Shown in pieces: positions 33,201 through 39,991 of a stretch of DNA of 39,991 bases. Numbering within the stretch: position 1 is the first letter of the stretch; every line of letters begins with the position of its first letter. Source of the DNA: Methanogenium sp. (GTDB lineage Archaea > Halobacteriota > Methanomicrobia > Methanomicrobiales > Methanomicrobiaceae); assembly GCA_030595665.1 (NCBI GenBank), contig JAUVCV010000023.1:1-39991 (forward strand). Direction: 5' to 3'. The translations under genes and the position numbers were made by a program. Under the pieces are notes generated by a model. That model saw nothing but the letters and a program-made list of their open reading frames with translations, did no database searches and was not told where the DNA came from.

Positions 33201-33641
33201 TTATTTCCGGACGCCGTTCCAGAGATACGTGACATTCGTCACGGCATTTGCGTAGTCCTGATCGGTAGTCCATGTTCCGGTGAAGGCATTTTCATCAGCG
33301 GATAGTTCGAATTCGAGGGATCCGGTACTGGAGAAATCGGTATCAATCCAGATTCCGGTCAGTTTCGTTCCCTGTACGGTGCCGGTGATCGAACCCGCAA
33401 GATTGCCCATGTCATTCAGGTATGTACCGGTTACCGTTGAGCCTGTCTGGGTTAACATCATGTCTTCTGTTGTCACAAGGGTCACGTTATTTGAGGTCCA
33501 TGACGTACTCCATGTGCCGGACCAGGACGTTGCATCAGCAACAGGTGTTGCCGGAGTCGTATCGGATGTGTTCATGCAGCCGGCAGCCAACACCATGAGA
33601 CAGGCAAAACCGACAAGAATAATAACCAGTGATTTTTTCAT
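33201..33641 (-). CDS. Beta-rich lipoprotein of unknown function
   Basis: 146 residues. The signal peptide ends in lipobox LAAGC (Cys22), so it is predicted to be lipid-anchored outside the cell. The mature part is Thr/Ser/Gly/Trp-rich with repeated short strands (WSGTWSTSW, GSTVTGTYLND, GKLTG-like TKLTGIWID, FTGTWTT), as in lipocalin-like or other small beta-barrel domains with GxW strands. No family was assigned. Its terminator is at 33168-33194. Upstream lies a 47-bp tandem repeat array starting 183 bases away. Confidence 0.8.
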   Translation of the reverse strand: MKKSLVIILVGFACLMVLAAGCMNTSDTTPATPVADATSWSGTWSTSWTSNNVTLVTTEDMMLTQTGSTVTGTYLNDMGNLAGSITGTVQGTKLTGIWIDTDFSSTGSLEFELSADENAFTGTWTTDQDYANAVTNVTYLWNGVRK

Positions 33642-33823
33642 AATATATCTTTAGGTAATTTAATCAACCGATATAATTAAACTTGCGGACATAATGTCGT
33701 ACGGTGCTTGTTGCCCCTTCCTACTATTTTCCTGATGCCCGGACAATTACAATTGACATTTTTTTAATCTGATTGGTCTTCAGACCAGAAGATGAGTCAC
33801 ATCCGGTGATCCATGAATATTTT

Positions 33824-34011
33824 GGTAATATCTATTTCTGAATCAATATCTGGTTATACGTAGATATTTGGGTAATATCTATCCCTGAATCGATATCGAG
33901 TTTTAAGTAGATATTGTGCCGATATCTACTCCTGAATCAATAACAGATTAAAAGGAGATATTATGTCAATATCTGTTTTGAATTGCTATTTGCTTCTGGA
34001 TAAATATCTAC
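33824..34011. repeat. Four-copy 47-bp tandem repeat with regularly spaced palindromes
   Basis: Degenerate copies begin at 33824, 33871, 33918 and 33965, exactly 47 bases apart; each starts (g/c)(t/c)(a/g/c)ATATCT followed by a TGAAT(C) block. At each junction a palindrome AGATATT-N5-AATATCT (or close variant) is formed, centred near 33824, 33867, 33915 and 33965. A 47-bp period is about 4.5 helical turns. Copies differ by point changes, with conservation concentrated in the palindromes, as expected for binding sites. Confidence 0.75.
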
Positions 34012-34143
34012 ATATAATGGTATAATCTATCATTATCTAATTGAAACCCGTTATTTGTGGGGACACATGAAATGAGTAAAAGGATATATGCGGTTTTAAC
34101 TGGTGGTCTTAGCAAAAACTGGTGCAAATCAAGTAGATCAAAA

Positions 34144-34168
34144 ACAATATATTGAAAAAACGTTTTTT
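34144..34168 (-). terminator. Terminator of the metallophosphoesterase gene
   Basis: AAAAAACGTTTTTT, a 14-bp perfect palindrome, followed on the minus strand by CAATATATTGTTTTTG, lies immediately after the stop codon at 34170. Confidence 0.5.
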
Positions 34169-34169
34169 G

Positions 34170-35024
34170 CTAAAGTACATTTTCGCCTCTAAATGGACAG
34201 ACACTAATGTTCCCGTCATCGATTTTCACATAGGTATTTACCTGCCCTGCATCCCGTTCATCCTTCCCTGCCCAGTATCCGGTATTTGCGGTATAATTTC
34301 CTGCAGCATCTTTCTTCAGATACGGGCGGTGAGTATGGCCATATACCAGATTGTCCGAGGGATGCATTCCAAGAAAAAGGCATGCAGCCCGCGAGTTCGC
34401 CAACCGTTCGACAGCACAAAATTCGTTGGTTCTTTTTTCAGGATCCAGATTCATATATTGTAGAGCATTGTGAAAATCAGCAATCTTTTCATAAAGGCCC
34501 CATGTATTTACTGCAGCCCAACCGGTCTTATCGGTTAAAAAAGATAATGCATAGCAGGTCTTTTCATAACTGTCCAGACTCATTTTGTACAGTTCCATGT
34601 TTGCATGGACATCCAGATCGTACCCGTGTGTGAAGAAGAAGTCTTTCCCACCATCAGATAAACGCAGAGTTTTCTGTACTGAGAAAGGGTAATTCTCCGG
34701 GTTTCTTTTATGAAGAGTATGGATCAAATAATCGTGGTTTCCCACAACGTAATGAACTTTCTTTGCACCAAGCCTACATAATTTCATGAAGATTTTTTCA
34801 TTCTTCTGAACGATGTCCCGGATAGCTTTATCGCTATCTTCTTTACTGCAGAATATGTTCATATTGCTTCTCGCCCAGAAATCAAAAATATCTCCCAATA
34901 ACACAAAATGATCGATCTGGTCAGTATCACAATAATCGATAAATTTCAGGAACTCTTCCTGCTTGGTATATTTTCCTGTGCTATCCTTCCATCCCAGATG
35001 TACATCTGATACGGCTATGATCAT
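34170..35024 (-). CDS. Calcineurin-like metallophosphoesterase
   Basis: 284 residues with all the two-metal motifs: DVH at 7-9, GD at 44-45, GNHD at 95-98, a lone His in THGYD near 134, and GHTHRP near 227. This is the fold of LpxH-like and other phosphoesterases. Archaea lack lipid A, so the substrate is different and unknown. No signal peptide is seen, so it is cytoplasmic. GGTGAT precedes the ATG, and TATATTTATA at 35061-35070 (minus strand) is well placed as TATA box. It is transcribed alone. Confidence 0.9.
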   Translation of the reverse strand: MIIAVSDVHLGWKDSTGKYTKQEEFLKFIDYCDTDQIDHFVLLGDIFDFWARSNMNIFCSKEDSDKAIRDIVQKNEKIFMKLCRLGAKKVHYVVGNHDYLIHTLHKRNPENYPFSVQKTLRLSDGGKDFFFTHGYDLDVHANMELYKMSLDSYEKTCYALSFLTDKTGWAAVNTWGLYEKIADFHNALQYMNLDPEKRTNEFCAVERLANSRAACLFLGMHPSDNLVYGHTHRPYLKKDAAGNYTANTGYWAGKDERDAGQVNTYVKIDDGNISVCPFRGENVL

Positions 35025-35060
35025 AGAGAATCACCAATCCCTGATTGATGTGTATCCCTC

Positions 35061-35070
35061 TATAAATATA
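35061..35070 (-). promoter_or_regulatory. TATA box of the metallophosphoesterase gene
   Basis: TATATTTATA on the minus strand, centred about 41 bases before the ATG at 35024. This implies a leader of about 15 bases including GGTGAT. Confidence 0.5.
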
Positions 35071-35175
35071 TTGTCCTCGCCCTGACGTAAGAATTCTTTG
35101 AAGAACGTGCAGATTAAATGATAAAAACGGCAAAAATCTGTTCTGGATGCCCCTTTCTGTATTATTTGGGTCGGA

Positions 35176-38100
35176 TCATTTTTCGGGTTTTTCTCTCCTG
35201 CAGATCACTACCGGTGATCCCGGCCTTCCGGTGCAGGGAACGATATAGTATTTCTTCGTGCCCTCCTTCCCCCCTCCCCTGGAGGGTTTGGGCACATTCC
35301 GGATCTTTTCACGGAACCCGTCCACGAAGCCCAGGTGTGCCTCAGGGACTCCGATTCGGGTAAGATTCGCCAGATACCGGGACGATTTGTCATACTGTTT
35401 TGTCATCTCCAGGGAATAGTTCGCTTCCGGAGGAATGATTTTGTCCAGTGCCCGGAGCAAATAGACGTATGATTCGGCATCGTCCCGGATACTTATTGAT
35501 TTTTCCAGGAGCGGGATGGCTTCATCAGGTTGGTTTGTAATATCGAGTGCGATCATTCCCTGAATCTTCAGGTAATCCGACCTGACCCGGTGAATATTCT
35601 CATCAAAATACTCAGAATCCGCTCTCCTGAGGTTGTTAACATTATACGTCATCTCCAGTTTCTTATACAATTTGCAGGATTCCGTGAGGGATTTGGATGT
35701 CGTGATTCCGTGTTCAGGCGCTTCGATACCGGTATACGCATGGATCCGGGCCAGTTCCAGGTATGCCCGGATTAATATCATAAGGGGGTGTATCCTGATC
35801 CTGAATGAGTAGCAAAAATATCTTCCGGAATTCTCGTGTCCCTCCATGAGATGTCGGAACCCGATAATTTTGGTGTAGCACTCTTGTGCATTATCAAAGT
35901 GTTCCATCTGCGTATAGGCGTCCCCCATTTCAAGAATTGAGATCAGGTATTCCCGGAATCCTCTCCACGATTCCGGTGACCCTGACCGGCAGACGTCCGG
36001 GGGCCCGCACATACAACTGATAATTGCAAACTGGTCAATGGCTTTTTGATAGTGTTTATTTCTCAGATGATATTCACCCATCTTAAAGCGCACCGAAAAG
36101 ATCTCTTTCAGATATCCGTTCGCCTGCAGTTTGTAAATATTGGGGGCCTTTTGATCTCCTGACCCGTTGCTCTTCCGGAATATGTCGATGCTACAGATAA
36201 TCCGGGTCTGTTCGGGGGATGCTCCATCAGGGGTATCCGGGGAATATTCACGCATCCCGAGGTAGAGGGAATGAATCCATTCCGGAGATGTGCCATTCTG
36301 TCGTTCGGACTGATTTTGCAGGTTCTGCCGGGTTAACGGGACAATATACTCTGTGCCAACCCGTGAGACCGCCTTGTCAAAACCGGCGTACAACAATGCG
36401 AGCGCCTTATTGTATCTCACCAGATTTTCGGTATCCTGTTCTGAGTCCTCTTTAATGGGTTCATTTCCATTAGATCTGAGAGTTGTCAGGCAAATATTTT
36501 CCAAATACCGGCTAAGAGCATAGTGGTTGAAGTCCGGTACGCCATATCCGTGAATAATCGCTTCCCGCCACTGTTGTCTGGCACTCTCAAAATCCTTTAT
36601 CTCGACGTGCAGGAGTGCAGAAATGCTGTGCTGGTAGTCGGAGAACGGGTTCGTCCAGTGATCCTGAATGCTGGTAAAGATGGCATGGGGATAATTGGTA
36701 TCCATTTTTGCCTGTGTTATCGCCAGTTTTGAGAGCAGATTATGTCTGATTATCTCACGGGGTACATCGGAGAATTCCCGATACGCATTCATGATATGCT
36801 TTTCCGCGATTTTATACGGTTTGTTCTCTTCGGTGAATTCTTCTGACCGGATGTTCCAGGACAGATAATCCGATTTCAGATACTCATAGCGTCCCTGTAA
36901 ATGACTGATATGCCCCCTGTACCATTGCGATACCAATGGCCAGACTTCACTATGCAGGGGGATGGATTCACTGGCTGAAATATTCTGATGCAGATGGACG
37001 TAGTATTTCTCTACCGGGTATGCCAGATCAGGATTGAATGCGTCGAGCAACTCGTTTGCATCATAGATCAGTTTTGAGCATTTTTTAATATCTTCAGCCG
37101 ATGTTTTAAATTTCTGAAAATTTTCATCTGATTTCAGACCTGACCATTCTATAAGTTGGAATAGTTCGGAGAGACTCTCCCACTGGTTCCGCACCATGCA
37201 TTCCCGTTCTTTCCATGCCTTAAGGACAAGGGGCAGTGCGGTATCGAGAGGGTGGCTTCCCCCGGAACTATTCCCGGGGTACGACTGACCCTGATTACTG
37301 AGATGCAGTGCCAGCCCGAGGGATACCTGATATTTCATCGTCCCCGGGTGAATCCGGATGGCTGTCCTGAATTCGTCCTCTGCTTTTGAGTACTCGGAAC
37401 CTCCCCGGCAAAGATGAAGCATCCCTTTCGTCCAGTGAATCTCCGGGCAGGGACAGGGATTCGGCAGCGAATCACTGAAGTGATCTGACGTTTTCAACAG
37501 ATATTCAGGCAGTTCTAGTCTTGGTTTGCTATTTTTGTTATCGTCCGCAGAGTTGGAAGAGAGTTCCTGGTAGATCAGGATCCGGGCAAGATCCCGTATG
37601 CATGAAGCCAAGAACTGACATTTCTCATTCCATTGACGGTTTATATAAAAGTCGTCACGTTTCTCGTACATATTGATCTGGTAAAACTGTTTCCAGCATG
37701 CAGCTACTGCTTTTTTCTGGCAGGAAAGGGCCTGTTTGAGATGATCGCATCGATCTTTCTTATCCGGGCTGATCGGATTTTCGGATTTGTGCTGTTTCAT
37801 CTCATTTTTGAACATCTCCAGGTGGACAAGGGCCATCAGATTGAAGTTCTCGGCATACTCCTGTCTCAGGATAGTGGCCTGCATACTGTGCTGCAGGATA
37901 TCCCGGTCCGGCATACAGGCACCGGGTTTCGGGACGGGTGCATCCGTTATCGGGTCTGTTGCAAAGATCATGCAGTTGAACCGGGTCAGAGCGAGGGCGT
38001 AGTGGTAATCAGCGTTCGTCGGGTCGTGTTCGAGCGCCCGGAGAAATGCCTCTTCAGCAGCGGATGTTTTCCCCGATTCGAGGTACACGACACCGAGGTT

Positions 38101-39225
38101 ATACCAGGCCGTTGTGAACAGGTTGTCATACGAAAGTGTCTGGAGAAACTCCGTCTCTGCGTCTGTCAGATTATTGACCTGATCCTTTGGGGTGCGGAGG
38201 CACTCACGGTATTTGCGCAGTCCTTTATGGAAGTGATCGTTTGCCTCCCATTTGAATGATCCCGCAGTAGGTACGTCGGTAAATATCCGGCAGGCAAGTT
38301 CCCGGACTGCTTCTTCGAGAGGGTCACCAGGGGTTTTGTTTTCCGATGGTGTCGGAGCGGTTTTTTTCGTGATCTTTTTCGTGATCTTCCAGCTGAATGG
38401 GATGTCCCCTCCTGACATCGATGCCGTCACGAGAATGGCATCGTCCCGTCTCCGGATATTGCCCCGTATCCGCGGTCCACCGGATATCCGGTTGACAAGC
38501 GATACCAGTCCGTAGAGGGGCAGTTCAAAAGGTCCGACCTTAATTTTTATTGCCTCCCCGATGGTTGATTTTAATATTTCGCCCGTTTCATCAACCTTAA
38601 GTACAGCCGTGATCTGACCCAGATCCCCGGAGGATGTCTGCAGAGGACGTTGTTCTCCCACGTCAAGGTATAACTGGTTGATACGGTTTATTTCTACAAT
38701 CAGCAGGGACGCGATCCCTTTTTCAACGGATGCGATCCCTTCGTCTGAATCATCCGCAAATTCTTCAATAACAAGGTTCGAGCCTGTCCGCCAGAAGAGA
38801 TAGATGATGAGAACAAGGGTATAAATAAACAGGACACTCCACAGCCCGTTTAATGATAAGTCCTGTGAAAGGTCCTGTGGGAGGGTTTGTGAGACATTTA
38901 GTGAAACATTATGTAAGAGACTCTGTGAGCTGTTCTGTGAGGAATTCTGTGATAAATAAGTAAGACCCCTTTGCAGGATCTGAATAATTATAAGGAGTTC
39001 AACAGAAAAGAACAATAATAGTCCTAAATATCTCTTTCCCCGGAAAAAATAGGCAACGCGTTGCAGCAAACGGTGCAGGAAATGCCACCCCCATTGGATC
39101 CTGACGAGCCATTTCGGAGGAATCCAGCCCCAGAATTTCTCCCTGTTTTCCCGGATCCATTTACGGATATTCATCTTCTCACAGGGTGGGGATAGGTGTG
39201 AAAGAAGATAATCATAACTATTCAC
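35176..39225 (-). CDS. Large membrane-anchored TPR solenoid protein
   Basis: 1349 residues in the longest frame (GTG at 39225). The GTG overlaps GGAGGTGA, so the ATG at 39174 (MNIRKW, 1332 residues) is the better start. TM spans at about 67-84 and 127-145 flank a 36-residue tetrapeptide-repeat loop. After a soluble domain (150-300), TPRs start near 335 (TTAWYNLGVVYLESGKTSAA, ALEHDPTNADYHYAL); similar helical repeats recur to about 1330. The tail is rich in Gly, Lys and Pro (PSRGGGKEGTKK). The long solenoid is predicted cytoplasmic, suggesting a scaffold at the membrane. No enzyme motif or family beyond TPR was recognised. It is preceded by a coupled leader ORF. Confidence 0.85.
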   Translation of the reverse strand: MNSYDYLLSHLSPPCEKMNIRKWIRENREKFWGWIPPKWLVRIQWGWHFLHRLLQRVAYFFRGKRYLGLLLFFSVELLIIIQILQRGLTYLSQNSSQNSSQSLLHNVSLNVSQTLPQDLSQDLSLNGLWSVLFIYTLVLIIYLFWRTGSNLVIEEFADDSDEGIASVEKGIASLLIVEINRINQLYLDVGEQRPLQTSSGDLGQITAVLKVDETGEILKSTIGEAIKIKVGPFELPLYGLVSLVNRISGGPRIRGNIRRRDDAILVTASMSGGDIPFSWKITKKITKKTAPTPSENKTPGDPLEEAVRELACRIFTDVPTAGSFKWEANDHFHKGLRKYRECLRTPKDQVNNLTDAETEFLQTLSYDNLFTTAWYNLGVVYLESGKTSAAEEAFLRALEHDPTNADYHYALALTRFNCMIFATDPITDAPVPKPGACMPDRDILQHSMQATILRQEYAENFNLMALVHLEMFKNEMKQHKSENPISPDKKDRCDHLKQALSCQKKAVAACWKQFYQINMYEKRDDFYINRQWNEKCQFLASCIRDLARILIYQELSSNSADDNKNSKPRLELPEYLLKTSDHFSDSLPNPCPCPEIHWTKGMLHLCRGGSEYSKAEDEFRTAIRIHPGTMKYQVSLGLALHLSNQGQSYPGNSSGGSHPLDTALPLVLKAWKERECMVRNQWESLSELFQLIEWSGLKSDENFQKFKTSAEDIKKCSKLIYDANELLDAFNPDLAYPVEKYYVHLHQNISASESIPLHSEVWPLVSQWYRGHISHLQGRYEYLKSDYLSWNIRSEEFTEENKPYKIAEKHIMNAYREFSDVPREIIRHNLLSKLAITQAKMDTNYPHAIFTSIQDHWTNPFSDYQHSISALLHVEIKDFESARQQWREAIIHGYGVPDFNHYALSRYLENICLTTLRSNGNEPIKEDSEQDTENLVRYNKALALLYAGFDKAVSRVGTEYIVPLTRQNLQNQSERQNGTSPEWIHSLYLGMREYSPDTPDGASPEQTRIICSIDIFRKSNGSGDQKAPNIYKLQANGYLKEIFSVRFKMGEYHLRNKHYQKAIDQFAIISCMCGPPDVCRSGSPESWRGFREYLISILEMGDAYTQMEHFDNAQECYTKIIGFRHLMEGHENSGRYFCYSFRIRIHPLMILIRAYLELARIHAYTGIEAPEHGITTSKSLTESCKLYKKLEMTYNVNNLRRADSEYFDENIHRVRSDYLKIQGMIALDITNQPDEAIPLLEKSISIRDDAESYVYLLRALDKIIPPEANYSLEMTKQYDKSSRYLANLTRIGVPEAHLGFVDGFREKIRNVPKPSRGGGKEGTKKYYIVPCTGRPGSPVVICRREKPEK
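38848..38955 (-). repeat. 12-bp / tetrapeptide tandem repeat inside the TPR protein gene
   Basis: Nine degenerate 12-base units (plus-strand form close to TTCTGTGAGGAA) encode tetrapeptides such as LSQN, SSQN, VSQT, LSQD between the two TM spans (residues 91-126). Four N-x-S sequons (Asn94, 98, 106, 110) arise from the repeat. The segment would face outside if the TPR domain is inside. Confidence 0.8.
39171..39215 (-). CDS. 14-residue leader ORF coupled to the TPR protein
   Basis: ATG at 39215 encodes MIIFFHTYPHPVRR and ends in TGA overlapping the ATG of the TPR protein at 39174 (ATGA). It has the near-perfect Shine-Dalgarno GGAGGTGA seven bases upstream (39221-39228). Its frame differs from that of the long GTG-initiated version. 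Two aromatic, two His and two Pro codons are notable for so short a peptide. It probably loads ribosomes for the downstream gene. Confidence 0.5.
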   Translation of the reverse strand: MIIFFHTYPHPVRR

Positions 39226-39448
39226 CTCCCCACCCTATTTTCGCGAGAATTAACTGTTAGATCAAAATAGTATGCCTGCACTTTACCTTTTAATGGATGT
39301 GCCTCCCGATAGGGAACAAATACTGCAGAGAATTACGATTATCCCGTTTTTTTAAATAGCCAAAACAGATACAGAATCCAACTCTGCCCAATCCCTTTAC
39401 TCAGACTTTATTTCTTTTTCTCTCTCTCTTTTTCAGATAGCTATCACT

Positions 39449-39937
39449 CTAAGCTCTCTGTTTTTCAATCGTCCTTAACTGATAGAGGTTATACCAAAAA
39501 GCAGTGAATGTATTCTTCACCCTTGCTCTGCCACGTTCAGTCACTTTCACCGTTCCTGACTGAAATAGCGTTTTCATAACAGTAAACGGTCTTTCTCATT
39601 TTGATCGTTTTCGGGCGATTCTTTCGTTACGAAGTGTATCCCGGATACCAATCGGATGGTCTCTTGCTCCTCTTTTCATGGTGGCAGTGTATCCTTTGTA
39701 TTCCGCTCTCTGGTATCCTCTGTCACGGTAAAAAACCTCTCATGTTTCGGAGAGATTTACCTGACGTTGGCGGAATGGCGGCAGCTTTGCAGCAGCATGG
39801 CGGCACCTGCCGCCAGGATAAAACCGGGGTTTTCCGGTCGAATGACACTGATCCTGAATAGAGCAATTTTGATCACTAGGTCGCCCTACAACTTTTTTGA
39901 TTTGTCCATTTCGCCCCCTTTTTAGAGATTTGGGCAT
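39449..39937 (-). pseudogene. Decayed DDE transposase (IS5-like), two in-frame TGA codons
   Basis: One reading frame of 163 codons from the ATG at 39937 to a TAG at 39449 is interrupted by TGA at 39740-39742 and 39596-39598. Past the stops it encodes RDRGYQRAEYKGYTATMKRG, then HPIGIRDTLRNERIARKR, ERPFTVMKTLF and FTAFWYNLYQL, the C-terminal pattern of IS5-group transposases, with the YRDRGY motif and the ERPF segment containing the last catalytic Glu. Only about 65 codons precede the first stop, so most of the N-terminal and central catalytic region is deleted. A TATA-like box is at about 39950-39960. Confidence 0.75.
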
Positions 39938-39962
39938 AGAATATAGCCGATAGATTATTATA

Positions 39963-39988
39963 TCATAGTGATCAATTGATCACTATGA
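39963..39988. repeat. 26-bp perfect palindrome next to the transposase remnant
   Basis: TCATAGTGATCAA followed by its exact inverse TTGATCACTATGA. The half-site TTGATCACTA recurs at 39869-39878 inside the remnant. It may be two abutting element ends or a regulator site; the window ends three bases later. Confidence 0.6.
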
Positions 39989-39991
39989 GTT

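Larger units (their letters stand above)
33642..34169. other. Non-coding interval with repeat array
   Basis: 528 A/T-rich bases between the lipoprotein and phosphoesterase genes. It contains the 47-bp repeats (33824-34011). A 27-codon ORF at 34072-34155 (MSKRIYAVLTGGL) follows a TATA-like TATAATC at 34020, and may be a gene relic. The phosphoesterase terminator lies at the right end. GGTCTTCAGACC at 33776-33787 is a small perfect palindrome. Confidence 0.5.

Noticed and set aside
33824-34011. CRISPR array
   Set aside because: Repeats are directly tandem with no unique spacers, and no cas genes are present.
34072-34155. 27-codon ORF MSKRIYAVLTGGL...
   Set aside because: It resembles the first residues of a SatD-like protein, but it is too short and overlaps a terminator; treated as a possible relic only.
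39596-39742. In-frame TGA codons as selenocysteine or other recoding sites
   Set aside because: Pyrrolysine uses TAG, no SECIS-like structure is seen, and the gene has lost its N-terminal part, so nonsense mutation is the simple reading.
39601-39925. Two overlapping plus-strand ORFs of 86 and 89 codons
   Set aside because: They are the reverse reading of the transposase remnant, whose conserved motifs are on the minus strand.

Overview
The window looks like a chromosomal segment of a methanogenic euryarchaeon, most likely Methanomicrobiales or a close relative. This is inferred from gene content: a very large PAS/PocR/GAF sensor, a TrmB regulator, an HAE3-type MMPL exporter, an archaeal ATPase with a C-terminal nuclease-like domain, a DUF1611/racemase pair, archaeal lipoproteins, and many TATA-like boxes about 26 bases before start codons. 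No rRNA, tRNA or CRISPR array was seen.

Layout. 1-549: end of an ImmA/IrrE-type metallopeptidase cut by the window edge. 660-6944: a tightly overlapping minus-strand uvrA-uvrC-uvrB operon (nucleotide excision repair), diverging from a small zinc-binding protein and a DNA-deoxyinosine glycosylase, so 0.6-7.9 kb is a DNA-repair block. 7.9-13.6 kb: mostly orphan secreted and membrane proteins, a winged-helix regulator paired with a one-TM protein, a 42-aa membrane protein, and a TPR lipoprotein. 13.8-16.2 kb: CPBP protease, a Cys-cluster (YkgJ-like) protein whose metal motif lies upstream of any normal start codon, and a SAM methyltransferase. 16.4-21.0 kb: a 1521-aa multi-PAS sensor with no ATPase domain. 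21.4-22.9 kb: pentapeptide-repeat protein, hicBA toxin-antitoxin pair, and a MITE-like 120-bp inverted-repeat element. 23.1-27.0 kb: a TrmB-type regulator diverging from an unknown protein and an MMPL exporter. 27.1-27.7 kb: a catalase gene reduced by a large in-frame internal deletion. 28.1-30.8 kb: a 45-aa very basic protein and a two-gene cassette of DUF1611 (DgcN-like) plus a PLP alanine/ornithine racemase-family enzyme, followed by a hairpin resembling an IS200/IS605 right end. 31-35 kb: archaeal ATPase, DUF2283 protein, a beta-rich lipoprotein, a four-copy 47-bp tandem repeat with internal palindromes, and a metallophosphoesterase. 35.2-39.2 kb: a 1349-aa membrane-anchored TPR protein, apparently preceded by a translationally coupled 14-codon leader ORF and carrying a tetrapeptide repeat rich in N-glycosylation sequons. 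39.4-40 kb: a decayed transposase with two in-frame TGA codons beside a 26-bp perfect palindrome.

The best candidates for undescribed biology are the 47-bp repeat array with its regularly spaced palindromes, the leader-ORF-coupled TPR membrane protein with its sequon repeat, the Cys-cluster protein lacking a canonical start, and the small ORFs at 9821-9949 and 28136-28273. All functions are read from sequence motifs only; no database search was run.
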